40,591 bases of DNA from Candidatus Methanophagales archaeon (GTDB lineage: Archaea; Halobacteriota; Syntropharchaeia; Alkanophagales; Methanospirareceae): assembly GCA_028572065.1 (NCBI GenBank), contig JAPVWK010000003.1, forward strand, positions 1 to 40,591. The letters run 5' to 3'. Below the pieces are notes generated by a model, which ran no database searches, was not told where the DNA came from, and worked only from the letters and a program-made list of their open reading frames with translations. Below are positions 1 to 8,856 of the stretch, piece after piece; within the stretch, counting starts at the first letter, position 1, and each line of letters starts with the position of its first letter. The position numbers and the translations under genes are program-made.

Positions 1-2
1 AT

Positions 3-95
3 ATTATGAAGAAGTTGGAATCGGCACTCGAGGTCGTTAATCGTATGGGAATAAAAGATACAACTGGATTCTTGTATAATTTCAAAGTTGTTTAA
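3..95 (+). CDS. C-terminal end of an unidentified protein (partial)
   Basis: An open frame enters from the left edge and ends in TAA at 93-95. The visible 31 codons have mixed charged and hydrophobic residues (KKLESALEVV then NRMGIKDTTG) that look like a real C-terminus rather than random translation. The frame contains an ATG at 6-8, so a 29-residue peptide is also possible. It converges on the truncated hsdS gene with only 12 bases between their stops. No family is recognised, and it could be a chance frame. Confidence 0.25.
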   Translation: MMKKLESALEVVNRMGIKDTTGFLYNFKVV

Positions 96-107
96 TTTAA
101 CATGTCG

Positions 108-974
108 TTATAATCCAGATGGCCGAAAGTCATGTAATATGCCATAATGCTTTTGATGGGGTCTCACAGTTGACATCAAAACATCATTATGTTTAACAAT
201 CCGGCGTGCTCTGCTTGGTGCATCGGCAATATCGAATGTTTGATACCCGTCAATTTTGCCTTCCGTAAGTGAACCCGTGTCCAAATATCTAATTGTTTTG
301 AGAGCGTTGTCTTTGTTAATACTTGCAACATTTGTATGAACAAAGTCGCCAACTCTGACAGAATCCCACCCCTCATCCGCCCCCTCCACAAACCACTGCC
401 TGAACAGCGCCTCCGCCATGGCTTCGAGGGTCTTGTTCTGGCGGTGGAGCAGGTCTATCTTGTCGTCGAGGCTGGAAAGCACCGAGGCGATGGCGCGCTG
501 TTCGGGGAGAGGGGGGATTACGATGGTTAGTTCTGACAACATTCCATTATTAAGGCTTGCTCTTGTTGTTATCGAAGCCATGCTTGTCATAGTAGCCCTA
601 AAACGTGGAGAACGAAAATAAAACCCTGCGTATTCTGGTAATATTTCTATATTATTTTTAGGACGTAAACGTTTTGTGAAACCATTAAAAGTAGCATCCA
701 GATAATCCTTTAAAGCGACAGAACTCATCCCCAATTCTTCTTGTGTTTCACTTGTCCTTGTTAAAAACACATCCCCTCTTTTAATTGAACATCGTTCTCT
801 TTCCTTTTCTGTCGAGTTGGCAAGTTGAGTTATTTCTTTTGGGACAAAGTAATTATGAAAAACATCCCTAAATGAAAGAAAACTATAACCGAAGCCGAAT
901 TGATCTCTGCTTTTTGAAAGACCTGAAGCAAAATCATAAACTTCTCCCAGCTTGCATTCATTCCACTCACTCAT
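108..974 (-). CDS. hsdS: Type I restriction-modification specificity subunit HsdS, C-terminally truncated
   Basis: HsdS reads the target sequence for a type I restriction-modification complex through two target-recognition domains. The first fills about residues 1-150. It is followed by the conserved helical spacer (PPLPEQRAIASVLSSLDDKI, then ALFRQWFVE, about residues 153-198). A second domain starts at about residue 202 but stops after roughly 85 residues. Intact HsdS proteins are about 400 residues; this one is 288. Sequence beyond the TAA does not continue the domain in the same frame, so the gene looks cut by a rearrangement. The start at 974 is chosen because it overlaps the upstream stop by 8 bases and the protein begins in the usual HsdS manner (MSEWNECKLGEV); the frame runs further upstream without HsdS-like sequence. 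The function of the short form is doubtful, but one recognition domain plus a spacer can in principle dimerise. Confidence 0.85.
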   Translation of the reverse strand: MSEWNECKLGEVYDFASGLSKSRDQFGFGYSFLSFRDVFHNYFVPKEITQLANSTEKERERCSIKRGDVFLTRTSETQEELGMSSVALKDYLDATFNGFTKRLRPKNNIEILPEYAGFYFRSPRFRATMTSMASITTRASLNNGMLSELTIVIPPLPEQRAIASVLSSLDDKIDLLHRQNKTLEAMAEALFRQWFVEGADEGWDSVRVGDFVHTNVASINKDNALKTIRYLDTGSLTEGKIDGYQTFDIADAPSRARRIVKHNDVLMSTVRPHQKHYGILHDFRPSGL

Positions 975-1218
975 CCCGAACCACCCTCCTGAGCACCACC
1001 GCATCAAACGTTCCTTCATCCCCATCCTCCGCAACCTGAAATTCACCATCATAGTACGGATTTTCAGGCTCATGCTTCACCTTAATAACACTCAGCGGAT
1101 AAAAATTCTCAAAACCATTTTCATAACCGCTGGTCAATACCGGCAGATCCTGTGGCAGAGTCTTTAAAATATCAACTAACTGACCGACTGTGAAATGAAA
1201 TACTTCTTTTTTACTCAT
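967..1218 (-). CDS. Small hypothetical protein of the hsd operon
   Basis: This 83-residue acidic protein has no family that I recognise with confidence. It starts with MSKKEVFHFTVGQLVDIL and carries a run of acidic residues near the C-terminus (VAEDGDEGTFD). The start codon overlaps the stop of the ORF6N gene by four bases (ATGA), and its stop overlaps the hsdS start by eight, so it is translationally coupled within hsdM-ORF6N-small-hsdS. Small accessory proteins of this kind occur in type I restriction operons. A role in controlling or chaperoning the complex is a guess from position only. Confidence 0.65.
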   Translation of the reverse strand: MSKKEVFHFTVGQLVDILKTLPQDLPVLTSGYENGFENFYPLSVIKVKHEPENPYYDGEFQVAEDGDEGTFDAVVLRRVVRDE

Positions 1219-2135
1219 TGCGATTTCATCCCCTCCAACCTTGTGAGCATCTCAACCGCCCCGATGTCCATCTTCGAGAAGGCGAACCACTTCTTGCCCA
1301 GGTCCTTGAGGGATGCGCCGAAGTGATAGACGGTCGTGTCGTCAATGATGATGAACCTGTCGTGGGCGTTTTTGAACTCCTTAATCTCAATTGGCGGGTA
1401 CTGTTCGTTGCACTTCTTGACATCCTGAGCCAGCGGCTTGGAGGTCTTATTTGTGAGAAGGGTGACGCGGATGTTCTTTTTTCTCTTGGTCAGATGGGTG
1501 AGGACGCTGTCGTCCAGATAGTTGTCTATGATCACAATGGACTTCTTAGCGCTTCTGAACAATTTTGAGACAAAGTCATAAGCGTCGAATATCTGACCAT
1601 CGAAGAAAATCCCATGCTTCGGCTGTATTTCCCGGGATTCTATGGCGTTTAATACCTTTTCCATCTTTTCATCGGTTTCCAACTGCTTCAGTTCAAGGGT
1701 ATCCAACCTTTGAAAGACCTGCGCATTTGAGGCGAAGAACCGGCGCATGGCCACGAAAGCGTTGATTGTCTTGACGCTGATCTCCACCGCGACATCGCTT
1801 CTTAAAACGGCGGAGAGCATGGCAACTCCCTGCTCGGTGAAGGCATACGGCGGTCTTCTCAACCCCATCTTGTCTACATTGGACATCACAATCTGTGATT
1901 TCCAATTATCGAATTCCATATCAGTGAGCTGAAAGCAGAATTCCTCTGGAAATCTATCACTGTTTCTTTTGACTGCCTGGTTCAATACCCTGGTTTCCAC
2001 CTTGTACAGAACAGCTAAATCCCTGTCTAACATCACTTGAACGCCGCGGATGGTGTGAATTCTGCTCTGAATATCATCTATTCGCATCAATTCATATCTG
2101 TTTGCATGTGTCCTGCCTTTTTCAGTCATAACCAC
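1215..2135 (-). CDS. ORF6N-domain DNA-binding protein with a PLD-like C-terminal domain
   Basis: Residues about 18-125 match the ORF6N domain found in phage regulators and restriction loci: IRGVQVMLDRDLAVLYKVET, RFPEEFCFQLT and PYAFTEQGVAMLSAVLRS. A charged linker (about 130-165) joins a C-terminal domain (about 175-290) that resembles the phospholipase-D-like fold, with HDRFIIID in place of the canonical HKD box (H-x-R rather than H-x-K). The protein is probably a DNA-binding regulator or accessory factor of the type I restriction operon; a nuclease role for the second domain is possible but unproven. It lies between hsdM and hsdS and overlaps the next gene by ATGA. ATG codons at 2135 and 2129 are both possible starts. 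Its coding sequence contains a palindrome that recurs just upstream of the gene. Confidence 0.8.
   Translation of the reverse strand: MVMTEKGRTHANRYELMRIDDIQSRIHTIRGVQVMLDRDLAVLYKVETRVLNQAVKRNSDRFPEEFCFQLTDMEFDNWKSQIVMSNVDKMGLRRPPYAFTEQGVAMLSAVLRSDVAVEISVKTINAFVAMRRFFASNAQVFQRLDTLELKQLETDEKMEKVLNAIESREIQPKHGIFFDGQIFDAYDFVSKLFRSAKKSIVIIDNYLDDSVLTHLTKRKKNIRVTLLTNKTSKPLAQDVKKCNEQYPPIEIKEFKNAHDRFIIIDDTTVYHFGASLKDLGKKWFAFSKMDIGAVEMLTRLEGMKSQ
1885..1899. promoter_or_regulatory. Palindrome ATCACA-N3-TGTGAT inside the ORF6N gene
   Basis: A perfect 6-3-6 inverted repeat lies within the segment encoding KSQIVMSN of the ORF6N domain. The same half-sites, with different spacer bases, recur twice upstream of the gene. 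It may be a protein-binding site, or only the result of coding constraint in this family motif. Confidence 0.4.
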
Positions 2136-2250
2136 ACCCCCGACACCTGTTTGTTTGTATGGATATATGTGGACACAAATTCAAGGTCACAAAATGTGAC
2201 CTCAATATCTTGTAGGAATTGGACATCACAAGCTGTGATTTCAAGTTCAT
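2122..2250 (-). CDS. Possible 42-residue peptide linking hsdM and ORF6N
   Basis: An ATG at 2250 overlaps the hsdM stop (ATGA), and the frame runs to a TGA at 2122-2124, just inside the start of the ORF6N gene. The peptide contains two versions of the motif found in the ORF6N domain: LKSQLVMSN (residues 3-11) and LRSHFVTLN (residues 16-24). It could be a translated coupling peptide. It could equally be an accident of the palindromic DNA repeats, which read as this motif in the sense frame. I cannot decide between these from sequence alone. Confidence 0.3.
   Translation of the reverse strand: MNLKSQLVMSNSYKILRSHFVTLNLCPHISIQTNRCRGCGYD
2184..2239. promoter_or_regulatory. Two TGTGA-type palindromes upstream of the ORF6N gene
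   Basis: 2184-2202 reads AGGTCACA-AAA-TGTGACCT, a perfect 8-3-8 inverted repeat. 2225-2239 reads ATCACA-AGC-TGTGAT, a perfect 6-3-6 repeat. Their centres are about 39 bp apart, in the 111-bp gap between hsdM and the ORF6N gene. A third copy lies inside the ORF6N gene. The placement suits operator sites, perhaps for the ORF6N protein itself; this is inference. Confidence 0.45.
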
Positions 2251-3791
2251 TTCAATTTCACCTTCCTGAGATTCTCGGCGATGAGGGCGTTCAGCCCTGC
2301 TTCCTCTTTCAATTGCTCTTCAAACTCGGTTTTTAAATGTGTGAATCGCTCATTGAAATCAAATTCATCCTCATCGTCCGGTAAGCCCACATATCGCCCT
2401 GGGGTCAACACATAATCCAGCTCTTTCACCCGTTCAATGGATGCGGAATTGCAGAACCCCTTTACATCTTCATATTCACCGTCCGGATTGCGCCAGTTGT
2501 GATATGTCACCGCAATTTTCTGGATGTCCTCTTTTGAGAACTCGCGAGTCCTGCGGTTGATGAGATGCCCCATGTTCCGCGTGTCAATGAACAGGAGCTC
2601 GTCAGTTCTGTTCCGGTATTTACCGTTGGTTTTGTCTCTGCTCAGGAACCACAGGCTGGCTGGTATCTGCGTGTTCAGGAACAGTTTTGGTGGCAGGTTC
2701 ACGATGCAGTCAACCAGCCGAGCTTCCACAAGCTCCTTTCTAATATCGCCTTCGCCAGAGGTTTTGGAGGTCAGCGCCCCCTTTGCCAGAACAAAACCGG
2801 TCTGCCCGCTCGGGCTTAGATGATGCAGGAAGTGCTGTATCCAGGCATAGTTGGCGTTTCCGGTGGGTGGTACACCGTAGTTCCATCTACCGTCCTTACG
2901 TAATAGATCGCCGCTCCAATCGCTGTCGTTGAACGGTGGATTGGCGATGACGTAATCAGCCTTCAAATCTTTGTGGGCATCGTTCAGAAAGGAACCTTCA
3001 TTGTTCCATTTGACCTGTGAGCTGTCGGTACTGCGAATGGCAAGGTTCATTTTGCACAATCGCCAGGTGGTCTGGTTGCTCTCTTGTCCGTAAATAGATA
3101 TGTCGTTCACCTGCCCCTGGTGTTGGGCAACGAACTTCTCCGAATGGACGAACATGCCGCCGGAACCGCAGCAAGGGTCAAAGACTCTGCCGTTGTAGGG
3201 TTCCAGCATTTCTACAAGCAATTGAACAACGCTTCGGGGGGTATAGAACTGCCCCCCTTTTTTGCCTTCTGCAAGCGCAAACTCGCCAAGGAAATACTCG
3301 AACACATGACCGAGAATATCGGCGCTTCTGGCTTTTGCATCGCCAAGCGCGATGTTGCCCACCAGGTCAATCAAACCGCCAAGACTTGTCGGGTCAAGGT
3401 TGCCTCGTGCATAGACCTTAGGCAAAACACCCTTGAGCGAGGGGTTCTCTTTTTCAAGGGCATCCATCGCATTATCAACGTCTTTACCGATCTCTGGCTG
3501 TTTTGCTCTCGCCTGAAGATATGACCAGCGGGCAATTTCAGGAACAAAAAAGACATTCTCGGCTTTATATTCGTCCCTGTCTTCAGGGTCAGCACCGGCG
3601 TAATCCCCCACTCCTTTTTGCAGTCTTTGATATAACCCCTCAAAGGCATCTGATATATATTTCAGGAAAATCAGACCCAGGGCTATATGTTTGTACTCGG
3701 CAGCGTCAATATTCTTCCTGAGTTTATCTGCCGCTTTCCACAGTTGCTTCTCAAGAGGCTCTTCTTCTGTTTTAATGTCATTCTTTGCCAT
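2247..3791 (-). CDS. hsdM: Type I restriction-modification DNA methyltransferase subunit HsdM
   Basis: HsdM is the S-adenosylmethionine-dependent adenine-N6 methyltransferase subunit of a type I system. The N-terminal helical domain (residues about 10-150: [20 protein letters not shown]) is followed by the catalytic domain, with [20 protein letters not shown] (177-196), the SAM-binding motif DPCCGSGG (205-212) and the catalytic NPPF (284-287). At 514 residues it is full length and appears intact. It is the first gene of the minus-strand hsdM-ORF6N-small-hsdS series. A purine-rich AGGAAGG about 9 bases before the ATG supports this start. No restriction subunit (hsdR) is visible, so the locus may be methylation-only or may have lost hsdR beyond the left edge. 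Confidence 0.95.
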   Translation of the reverse strand: MAKNDIKTEEEPLEKQLWKAADKLRKNIDAAEYKHIALGLIFLKYISDAFEGLYQRLQKGVGDYAGADPEDRDEYKAENVFFVPEIARWSYLQARAKQPEIGKDVDNAMDALEKENPSLKGVLPKVYARGNLDPTSLGGLIDLVGNIALGDAKARSADILGHVFEYFLGEFALAEGKKGGQFYTPRSVVQLLVEMLEPYNGRVFDPCCGSGGMFVHSEKFVAQHQGQVNDISIYGQESNQTTWRLCKMNLAIRSTDSSQVKWNNEGSFLNDAHKDLKADYVIANPPFNDSDWSGDLLRKDGRWNYGVPPTGNANYAWIQHFLHHLSPSGQTGFVLAKGALTSKTSGEGDIRKELVEARLVDCIVNLPPKLFLNTQIPASLWFLSRDKTNGKYRNRTDELLFIDTRNMGHLINRRTREFSKEDIQKIAVTYHNWRNPDGEYEDVKGFCNSASIERVKELDYVLTPGRYVGLPDDEDEFDFNERFTHLKTEFEEQLKEEAGLNALIAENLRKVKLK

Positions 3792-3903
3792 TCTACCAAT
3801 CCTTCCTGATTAAATTTTGCTAGGACATTCCGAGATGTGTACGTTTCTAACTGGCACTTTTATATCATTTGTTAAGCGTGGTTAATTAAATAACTTTGGT
3901 AGA

Positions 3904-6519
3904 TCAGCAATGCGTATATACCCCTTTCGGATCCAGACGTACCTTCTCCTTCAGCTCATACAATTTATTCAACGCTTCGATTGGCGAAGTCTTCTCCAGA
4001 TTCAGTAATTTCAACTCCTCAACCACGGGATGCGATTGCACCACAAATTCCTTCGTCACTTCTGCACTCTCTGCACCCGTGCTCGCTCCTAATGTTACAC
4101 TTTCCGTTTCTACCTCGCTTTCCATCAGTCTCAAATTACGCTTTGCATTTTCTATCACCATGTCCGGCAATCCCGCTAGTTTCGCAACTTGTATCCCATA
4201 ACTTTTTGAGCCGCGTCCTTCTACTACTTTCCGTATGAAAAAAATCTCATCACCCGCCTCTTTTATCGAGACGTTGTAGCAGTTGGTACTATCGAGATTA
4301 TCGGCGAGTGCCGTAAGCTCATAGAAGTGAGTTGCAAACATAGTCTTTGCATTTAATACCGTATTTATGTATTCAGCCACAGCCCATGCGATACTGACGC
4401 CATCAAGTGTACTCGTCCCCCGCCCTATCTCGTCAAGAATGACCAGACTTCGTTCTGATGCATTATTAAGAATATTCGCAGTTTCACTCATCTCCACCAT
4501 GAACGAACTCTGTCCCATGGACAGGTCATCATAAGCGCCCACCCGCGTAAAAATACGGTCCACCACACCTATCTTTGCATCACTCGCAGGAACAAAAGCG
4601 CCTATATGCGCCATAAGCACAATTAACGCTGCCTGTCGCATGAATGTAGACTTACCGCTCATATTCGGGCCTGTTATAATCATCAACCGGTTATTATCAT
4701 CGAACTGGACGTCATTGGGCACAAATCCTTCTTTCACCTCTTTCTCCACCACGGGGTGCCTGCCACCGTGTATGTGTATCTCATCACTGTCATCTACCCC
4801 GGGGCAGCAGTATCCGTTCTCCGCGGCAACGTCTGCGAACGCTAACAGCATGTCCAGCTCAGCAACCAAATTCGCAGCTTCCTGGATCTCCTTCGCTCGT
4901 TTCGCAACTTCTTGCCTTATCTGCTCGAATAACTCGTATTCCAACTCCTTTATACGTTCCTCGGCACTCAACGCCTTTGCTTCATACGCCTTTAAATCGT
5001 CCGTGATGTACCGTTCGGCCTCTGTTAGTGTCTGTTTTCGTATATACGAATCCGGCACTTTCGCTATCCAGGACTTCCGTACTTCGAGATAATACCCAAA
5101 AACCTTGTTGTAACCTACCTTAAGCGATTTTATGCCGGTCTGTACTTTCTCACGCTCCTCGAATTCAGCTAACCATTTCTTACCGTCTCGCTTTATCTGT
5201 CTCAACTCGTCCAGCTCGGCATTATGCCCCTCTTTTATCAGCCTGCCCTCCTTCACAGTCGCCGGTGGCTCCTCTACTATGCCATGCTCTATGAGACGGA
5301 TAATAGCCGCGAAATTCAGTTCCTTCAATGTTTTCAACATGTCGCTTATCTTCTCGGCACGACAGTTCTTTAGCAATCCTTTAAGCGCCTTTAGCTGTAG
5401 TAACGACCGTTTAAGTAATACCAGATCCTTTCCTTTTGCACTGCCATACGATATCCTGCTTATTATCCGCTCCATATCGTATATTTCCCGGAGCGCCTCT
5501 TTCAATGACTCTCTTAGCAGTATCTCAGCATGGAATTCCGTTACCACCTCTTCCCTACTTTTTATCTCGTCTATATCGAGTAAAGGATACCTCAAACTCT
5601 TCTTCAATAGTCGTGAACCCATGCCCGTGAGTGTTTTGTCAAGCACACTGAGAAGCGTTCCTCGTTGCGTGCCGTCACGTATGTTACTAAATATTTCCAG
5701 GTTTCGCACTGACACACTGTCTAATACCATATAATCCGATACGAAGAATGACTTAAGCGGCTTCAGGTGCGACAGCACACGCTTTTGTGTGTCCTGTAAA
5801 TAAGAGATCACAGCACCAGCGGATGATATGCCTGCTTTTAGCCCCACACATCCGAACCCATCCAGCGAAATCACCCCAAAATGGTTTACAAGCCGGGTAT
5901 ACGCATTTTTGTAGTCGAAATAGTAATCGTCATAACGCGAAATGGTGCACATACCATGTTCAATGCTAAACTCGAGTGAATCCGGAATAACGATTTCCGC
6001 GGGTTTCACACGCTCTATCTCGTTCTGTAATGGTGAATGCGTCTCGTCATCTTCTAATTCCGTCAAAGAAAACTCGCCTGTTGAGACGTCTACCATTGCA
6101 ACACCCACTTTGCGGTCTAAAACGTTCACGGCCATCAGATAATTGCTGAATCGCTCTTCTAAGAATGAATCCTCAATTACCGTGCCTGGCGTGATTAGCC
6201 GCACAACTTCGCGTTTCTCTATTTTTTTTGTTTCTTTATCTTCTACCTGCTCGCAGATAGCTACTTTGTAGCCTTTCTGTATCAACTGTTTTATGTACGG
6301 TGTAACCGCATGGTACGGCACGCCCGCCATCGGTATTTTTCGCGTTGCGCCTTTGCCCCTGCCGGTTGCGGTTAGTGCGATGTTCAATTCTCTTGATGCT
6401 AGCTTCGCATCTTCTCCAAACGTTTCGTAGAAGTCACCGACACGGAAGAGCACGATAGCATCGCGGTATTTATCTTTTATCTGATAATACTGCTGCATCA
6501 TCGGTGTTTTCGGGGGCAT
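3904..6519 (-). CDS. mutS: DNA mismatch repair protein MutS
   Basis: MutS recognises base mismatches and small loops and uses an ABC-type ATPase to trigger repair. The mismatch-reading F-x-E motif is present near the N-terminus (GDFYETF), which marks a MutS1-type protein rather than a MutS2 type. The clamp and lever regions follow, and then the ATPase: Walker A GPNMSGKST (about 617-625), DDLSMGQSSF, Walker B LVILDEIGRGTST and the ATHF switch. At 871 residues it is full length. The frame is open to an upstream ATG at 6579, but the ATG at 6519 has TGAGG about 9 bases before it and starts the conserved MPPKTPMMQQYYQIKDKYRD region. No mutL is visible nearby. MutS1 occurs in a minority of archaea (for example Methanosarcinales and haloarchaea) and is generally thought to be of bacterial origin. 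Confidence 0.96.
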   Translation of the reverse strand: MPPKTPMMQQYYQIKDKYRDAIVLFRVGDFYETFGEDAKLASRELNIALTATGRGKGATRKIPMAGVPYHAVTPYIKQLIQKGYKVAICEQVEDKETKKIEKREVVRLITPGTVIEDSFLEERFSNYLMAVNVLDRKVGVAMVDVSTGEFSLTELEDDETHSPLQNEIERVKPAEIVIPDSLEFSIEHGMCTISRYDDYYFDYKNAYTRLVNHFGVISLDGFGCVGLKAGISSAGAVISYLQDTQKRVLSHLKPLKSFFVSDYMVLDSVSVRNLEIFSNIRDGTQRGTLLSVLDKTLTGMGSRLLKKSLRYPLLDIDEIKSREEVVTEFHAEILLRESLKEALREIYDMERIISRISYGSAKGKDLVLLKRSLLQLKALKGLLKNCRAEKISDMLKTLKELNFAAIIRLIEHGIVEEPPATVKEGRLIKEGHNAELDELRQIKRDGKKWLAEFEEREKVQTGIKSLKVGYNKVFGYYLEVRKSWIAKVPDSYIRKQTLTEAERYITDDLKAYEAKALSAEERIKELEYELFEQIRQEVAKRAKEIQEAANLVAELDMLLAFADVAAENGYCCPGVDDSDEIHIHGGRHPVVEKEVKEGFVPNDVQFDDNNRLMIITGPNMSGKSTFMRQAALIVLMAHIGAFVPASDAKIGVVDRIFTRVGAYDDLSMGQSSFMVEMSETANILNNASERSLVILDEIGRGTSTLDGVSIAWAVAEYINTVLNAKTMFATHFYELTALADNLDSTNCYNVSIKEAGDEIFFIRKVVEGRGSKSYGIQVAKLAGLPDMVIENAKRNLRLMESEVETESVTLGASTGAESAEVTKEFVVQSHPVVEELKLLNLEKTSPIEALNKLYELKEKVRLDPKGVYTHC

Positions 6520-6606
6520 TGATTGTTTCCTCATTCTAAATGTATAAGTGACCGCTGCTAAAATAAAGTAGTGCCACAAGCATAAATCCGCAGTTCCAAC
6601 CAGAAT

Positions 6607-7671
6607 TCAATACACAACCACATCCAGCAAATCGCCCTTGATCGCCTCTTTCACTTCACGTGCTATTCTCCTTCCGGTACTCATTGGCACATCGTAAAGC
6701 AACTGCGAGTACGGCGAACCATTAATAAACAGATTAGTACCCGCTACAATCCTGGCAGAAATCTCAAACGCGATAAACTCCAGGTCTTCTGTGCAGACCG
6801 TTTCTATGCAGAAAGGCCCGGTCAAACCAGGACTGAACAGCACCCGTGACGTTTCGATCACATTCTGTCCCATTTCCAGTACGCGCGGTAGGAGCGACTC
6901 CCGGATAACAACCGGTAGATTACCCGTAACAACAAACGAAGGTTCCGGAAGACTATCCTGAAGTATATGAGATAGCCGGGCGATACCGTCAATGTTGGAT
7001 TCATACCGGATGTCCATACTGAGGAGTTCCAGCTTATCATTTAACGGTGAGTAGAAATAGTGTGGATAGAACCGCGTGCCGATTACGTACTCCTGCAGGG
7101 TATACATCTCCTTATCTATAAGCTCCAGCGCCTTGTACTTCTGTTCAAACTCTTCAGGATTGCTTGCAAGGATATAACCCCGTCCGCCTTTAGCACCCGG
7201 AAATTTTACCATTACTAATCTATCTATATCTGTCGGGTCCTTAAATTCCCGGGGCAGTCTTATCCCCGCACGCAGCAACCATTCCCGCTCCTTATTACGG
7301 TCAGATTCCCAATCCAGAACTTTTCGATTTCCGAACATAGGCACAGCGAGTTCGTTCTCGATCCGGGCAGGCGAGAGATACTCCACAAATGAGCCATGCG
7401 GTATAAGTATCGCGTTTCGTTCTATCAACCGTTCCTGAAACGCCGTTTCCAGTACTTGTTTGTAATTCTCGACTATTACAAGTTCATCTGCCAGCCCGAA
7501 TTGCCGGTAAACATCTGCACTGCCCTTTTTGCAGATTACCATATTCCTGAAGCCTTCATCTCTTGCTCCTTTAAGTATCTGTAATGCAGTATGACTCCCG
7601 ATCGTGGCGATAGTTATCTTCTCGCGGTCATAACCGTCCAGAATGCTGGTGATTTCGCTTTGGTGTATCAT
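6607..7671 (-). CDS. purP: Formate-dependent FAICAR synthetase PurP
   Basis: PurP uses formate and ATP to formylate AICAR in archaeal purine synthesis, in place of bacterial PurH transformylase. The N-terminal domain begins with ITIATIGSHTALQILKGARD. The ATP-grasp domain carries the glycine-rich loop KFPGAKGGRGY (about residues 155-165) and GTRFYPHYFYS, and the protein ends with the metal- and ATP-binding stretch GPFCIETVCT, then FEISARIVAGTNLF. At 354 residues it has the usual length. The ATG at 7671 is chosen because it lies one base after the stop of the upstream paralogue; the frame is open further 5' but encodes unrelated sequence there. It is co-directional with the second purP, and purC lies 2.6 kb upstream on the same strand. 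Confidence 0.93.
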   Translation of the reverse strand: MIHQSEITSILDGYDREKITIATIGSHTALQILKGARDEGFRNMVICKKGSADVYRQFGLADELVIVENYKQVLETAFQERLIERNAILIPHGSFVEYLSPARIENELAVPMFGNRKVLDWESDRNKEREWLLRAGIRLPREFKDPTDIDRLVMVKFPGAKGGRGYILASNPEEFEQKYKALELIDKEMYTLQEYVIGTRFYPHYFYSPLNDKLELLSMDIRYESNIDGIARLSHILQDSLPEPSFVVTGNLPVVIRESLLPRVLEMGQNVIETSRVLFSPGLTGPFCIETVCTEDLEFIAFEISARIVAGTNLFINGSPYSQLLYDVPMSTGRRIAREVKEAIKGDLLDVVVY

Positions 7672-7672
7672 T

Positions 7673-8800
7673 TCACGTAACCGTCTCTTCCAATCTGTCC
7701 TGTTGAATGGCTTTCCTGAGTTCCATTGCCACCCGCTTGCCGACCGAAAGCGACTCACCATAGTAGTAGCCGGAATACGGTGTGAACATAGTTCCGGGCG
7801 AGCCTTGCACACGCATAGAGATGTCAAATACAATCGCTTTTTCTGATGGAGGACCGGGAATGAACGCGGACTGTAACGCAAAAGGCCCAATAATACCGGG
7901 TGGGTACTCTTGCCTCGCGATACGCACAAATTTCTCGCCCAAATCAAATATCTGCTCTAATAGCGATTCCTTTACCGTGCATGCGATATGCCCGGCTTCT
8001 ATTGCTTTTACGTCTATGTGCTTCAATGCTTCTAACTGCTGTGATGCTGGAAGACGGAGAATGCCGTCTAAATTCGTCTGTCGCCGTGTGTCCGTCCCCA
8101 AAAGTTCCAGTCGCTGGTCTAATATCGAATAGAAATAGTTGAAGTTGGACTGCGTGCCCATAACGAACTCTTCGATTACCGCTTTCTTCAGCCCGTCTTT
8201 TGTTATCTTGCCCGCCTGAATCATCTGCTCTGAACTCGTATAGAACTCATCCGTGGAAGAAGCGAAGAAGAACGCACGTTCGTAGGTACGCTGTGCTTCC
8301 GGTGCTTTTACCAGAACCAGCCGGTCTATTTCTTCGGGGCTATTAAACACCCTGGGATACGGAATACCACCTTTTTGCATCAGATAATACTGGTTCCTCG
8401 GAGCATCGCGCTCCTCTGCTCGTAGTATGCTTCGGGTGCCGAATAGCGGTAGCAGGAATTCATTCTCTATCTGGTCAAAGCCCACGTACACCTCAAAGGA
8501 TCGGTGCGGTATGAATATAACATTCTGTTCTCGCATCTCCCGCTGCACACTTTCCTGTGTTATATCAGTGAATTTGTCTAAGATTAATGTCTGGTCCACT
8601 ATACCGAGTGAGTCCTCCGTTCGATAATACCTGGCATAGGTTTGCTCCCTGCCCTTCTGGCACACTACTAAAGTTCTAAAGCCCATGTCTTTCGCACCCC
8701 TACATATATCCAATGCGGAATGCGAGCCCAGGACGCCTATGGTCACCTTATTCCGGTCGTATTCACCTAAAACTGCATTTATCTCTTCTTGTGAAATCAT
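7673..8800 (-). CDS. PurP-family ATP-grasp paralogue with altered ATP loop
   Basis: The whole 375-residue protein aligns with its downstream neighbour: the N-terminal VTIGVLGSHSALDICRGAKD, the central FVMGTQSNFNYFYSILDQRL, and the C-terminal GPFALQSAF then FDISMRVQGSPGTMFTPYSG. The stretch matching the glycine-rich loop of PurP reads KAPEAQRTYERAFFF and lacks the GGRG residues. The enzyme may therefore bind a different nucleotide or substrate, act with true PurP in a mixed complex, or be inactive. The ATG at 8800 follows CAGGTG by about 6 bases; a GTG at 8809 is also possible. A TATA-like box lies about 35-43 bases upstream. Tandem purP paralogues are known in several archaea, but the role of the second copy is unsettled as far as I know. 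Confidence 0.85.
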   Translation of the reverse strand: MISQEEINAVLGEYDRNKVTIGVLGSHSALDICRGAKDMGFRTLVVCQKGREQTYARYYRTEDSLGIVDQTLILDKFTDITQESVQREMREQNVIFIPHRSFEVYVGFDQIENEFLLPLFGTRSILRAEERDAPRNQYYLMQKGGIPYPRVFNSPEEIDRLVLVKAPEAQRTYERAFFFASSTDEFYTSSEQMIQAGKITKDGLKKAVIEEFVMGTQSNFNYFYSILDQRLELLGTDTRRQTNLDGILRLPASQQLEALKHIDVKAIEAGHIACTVKESLLEQIFDLGEKFVRIARQEYPPGIIGPFALQSAFIPGPPSEKAIVFDISMRVQGSPGTMFTPYSGYYYGESLSVGKRVAMELRKAIQQDRLEETVT

Positions 8801-8834
8801 CTGGAACACCTGCTAAATTAAATATTTGTTTTTG

Positions 8835-8843
8835 TATAAAAAA
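8835..8843 (-). promoter_or_regulatory. TATA-like box for the purP pair
   Basis: On the minus strand the sequence reads CCTTTTTTATAC, a purine/pyrimidine-rich BRE-like element merging into a TATA box. It lies about 35-43 bases before the chosen start of the first purP gene, which allows a short leader containing the CAGGTG ribosome-binding site. Confidence 0.45.
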
Positions 8844-8856
8844 GGAATTTTGGTAT

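Noticed and set aside
5132-5734. 200-codon plus-strand frame inside mutS
   Set aside because: It lies fully antisense to mutS, has a Ser/Phe/Leu-rich composition typical of shadow frames and no recognisable domain.
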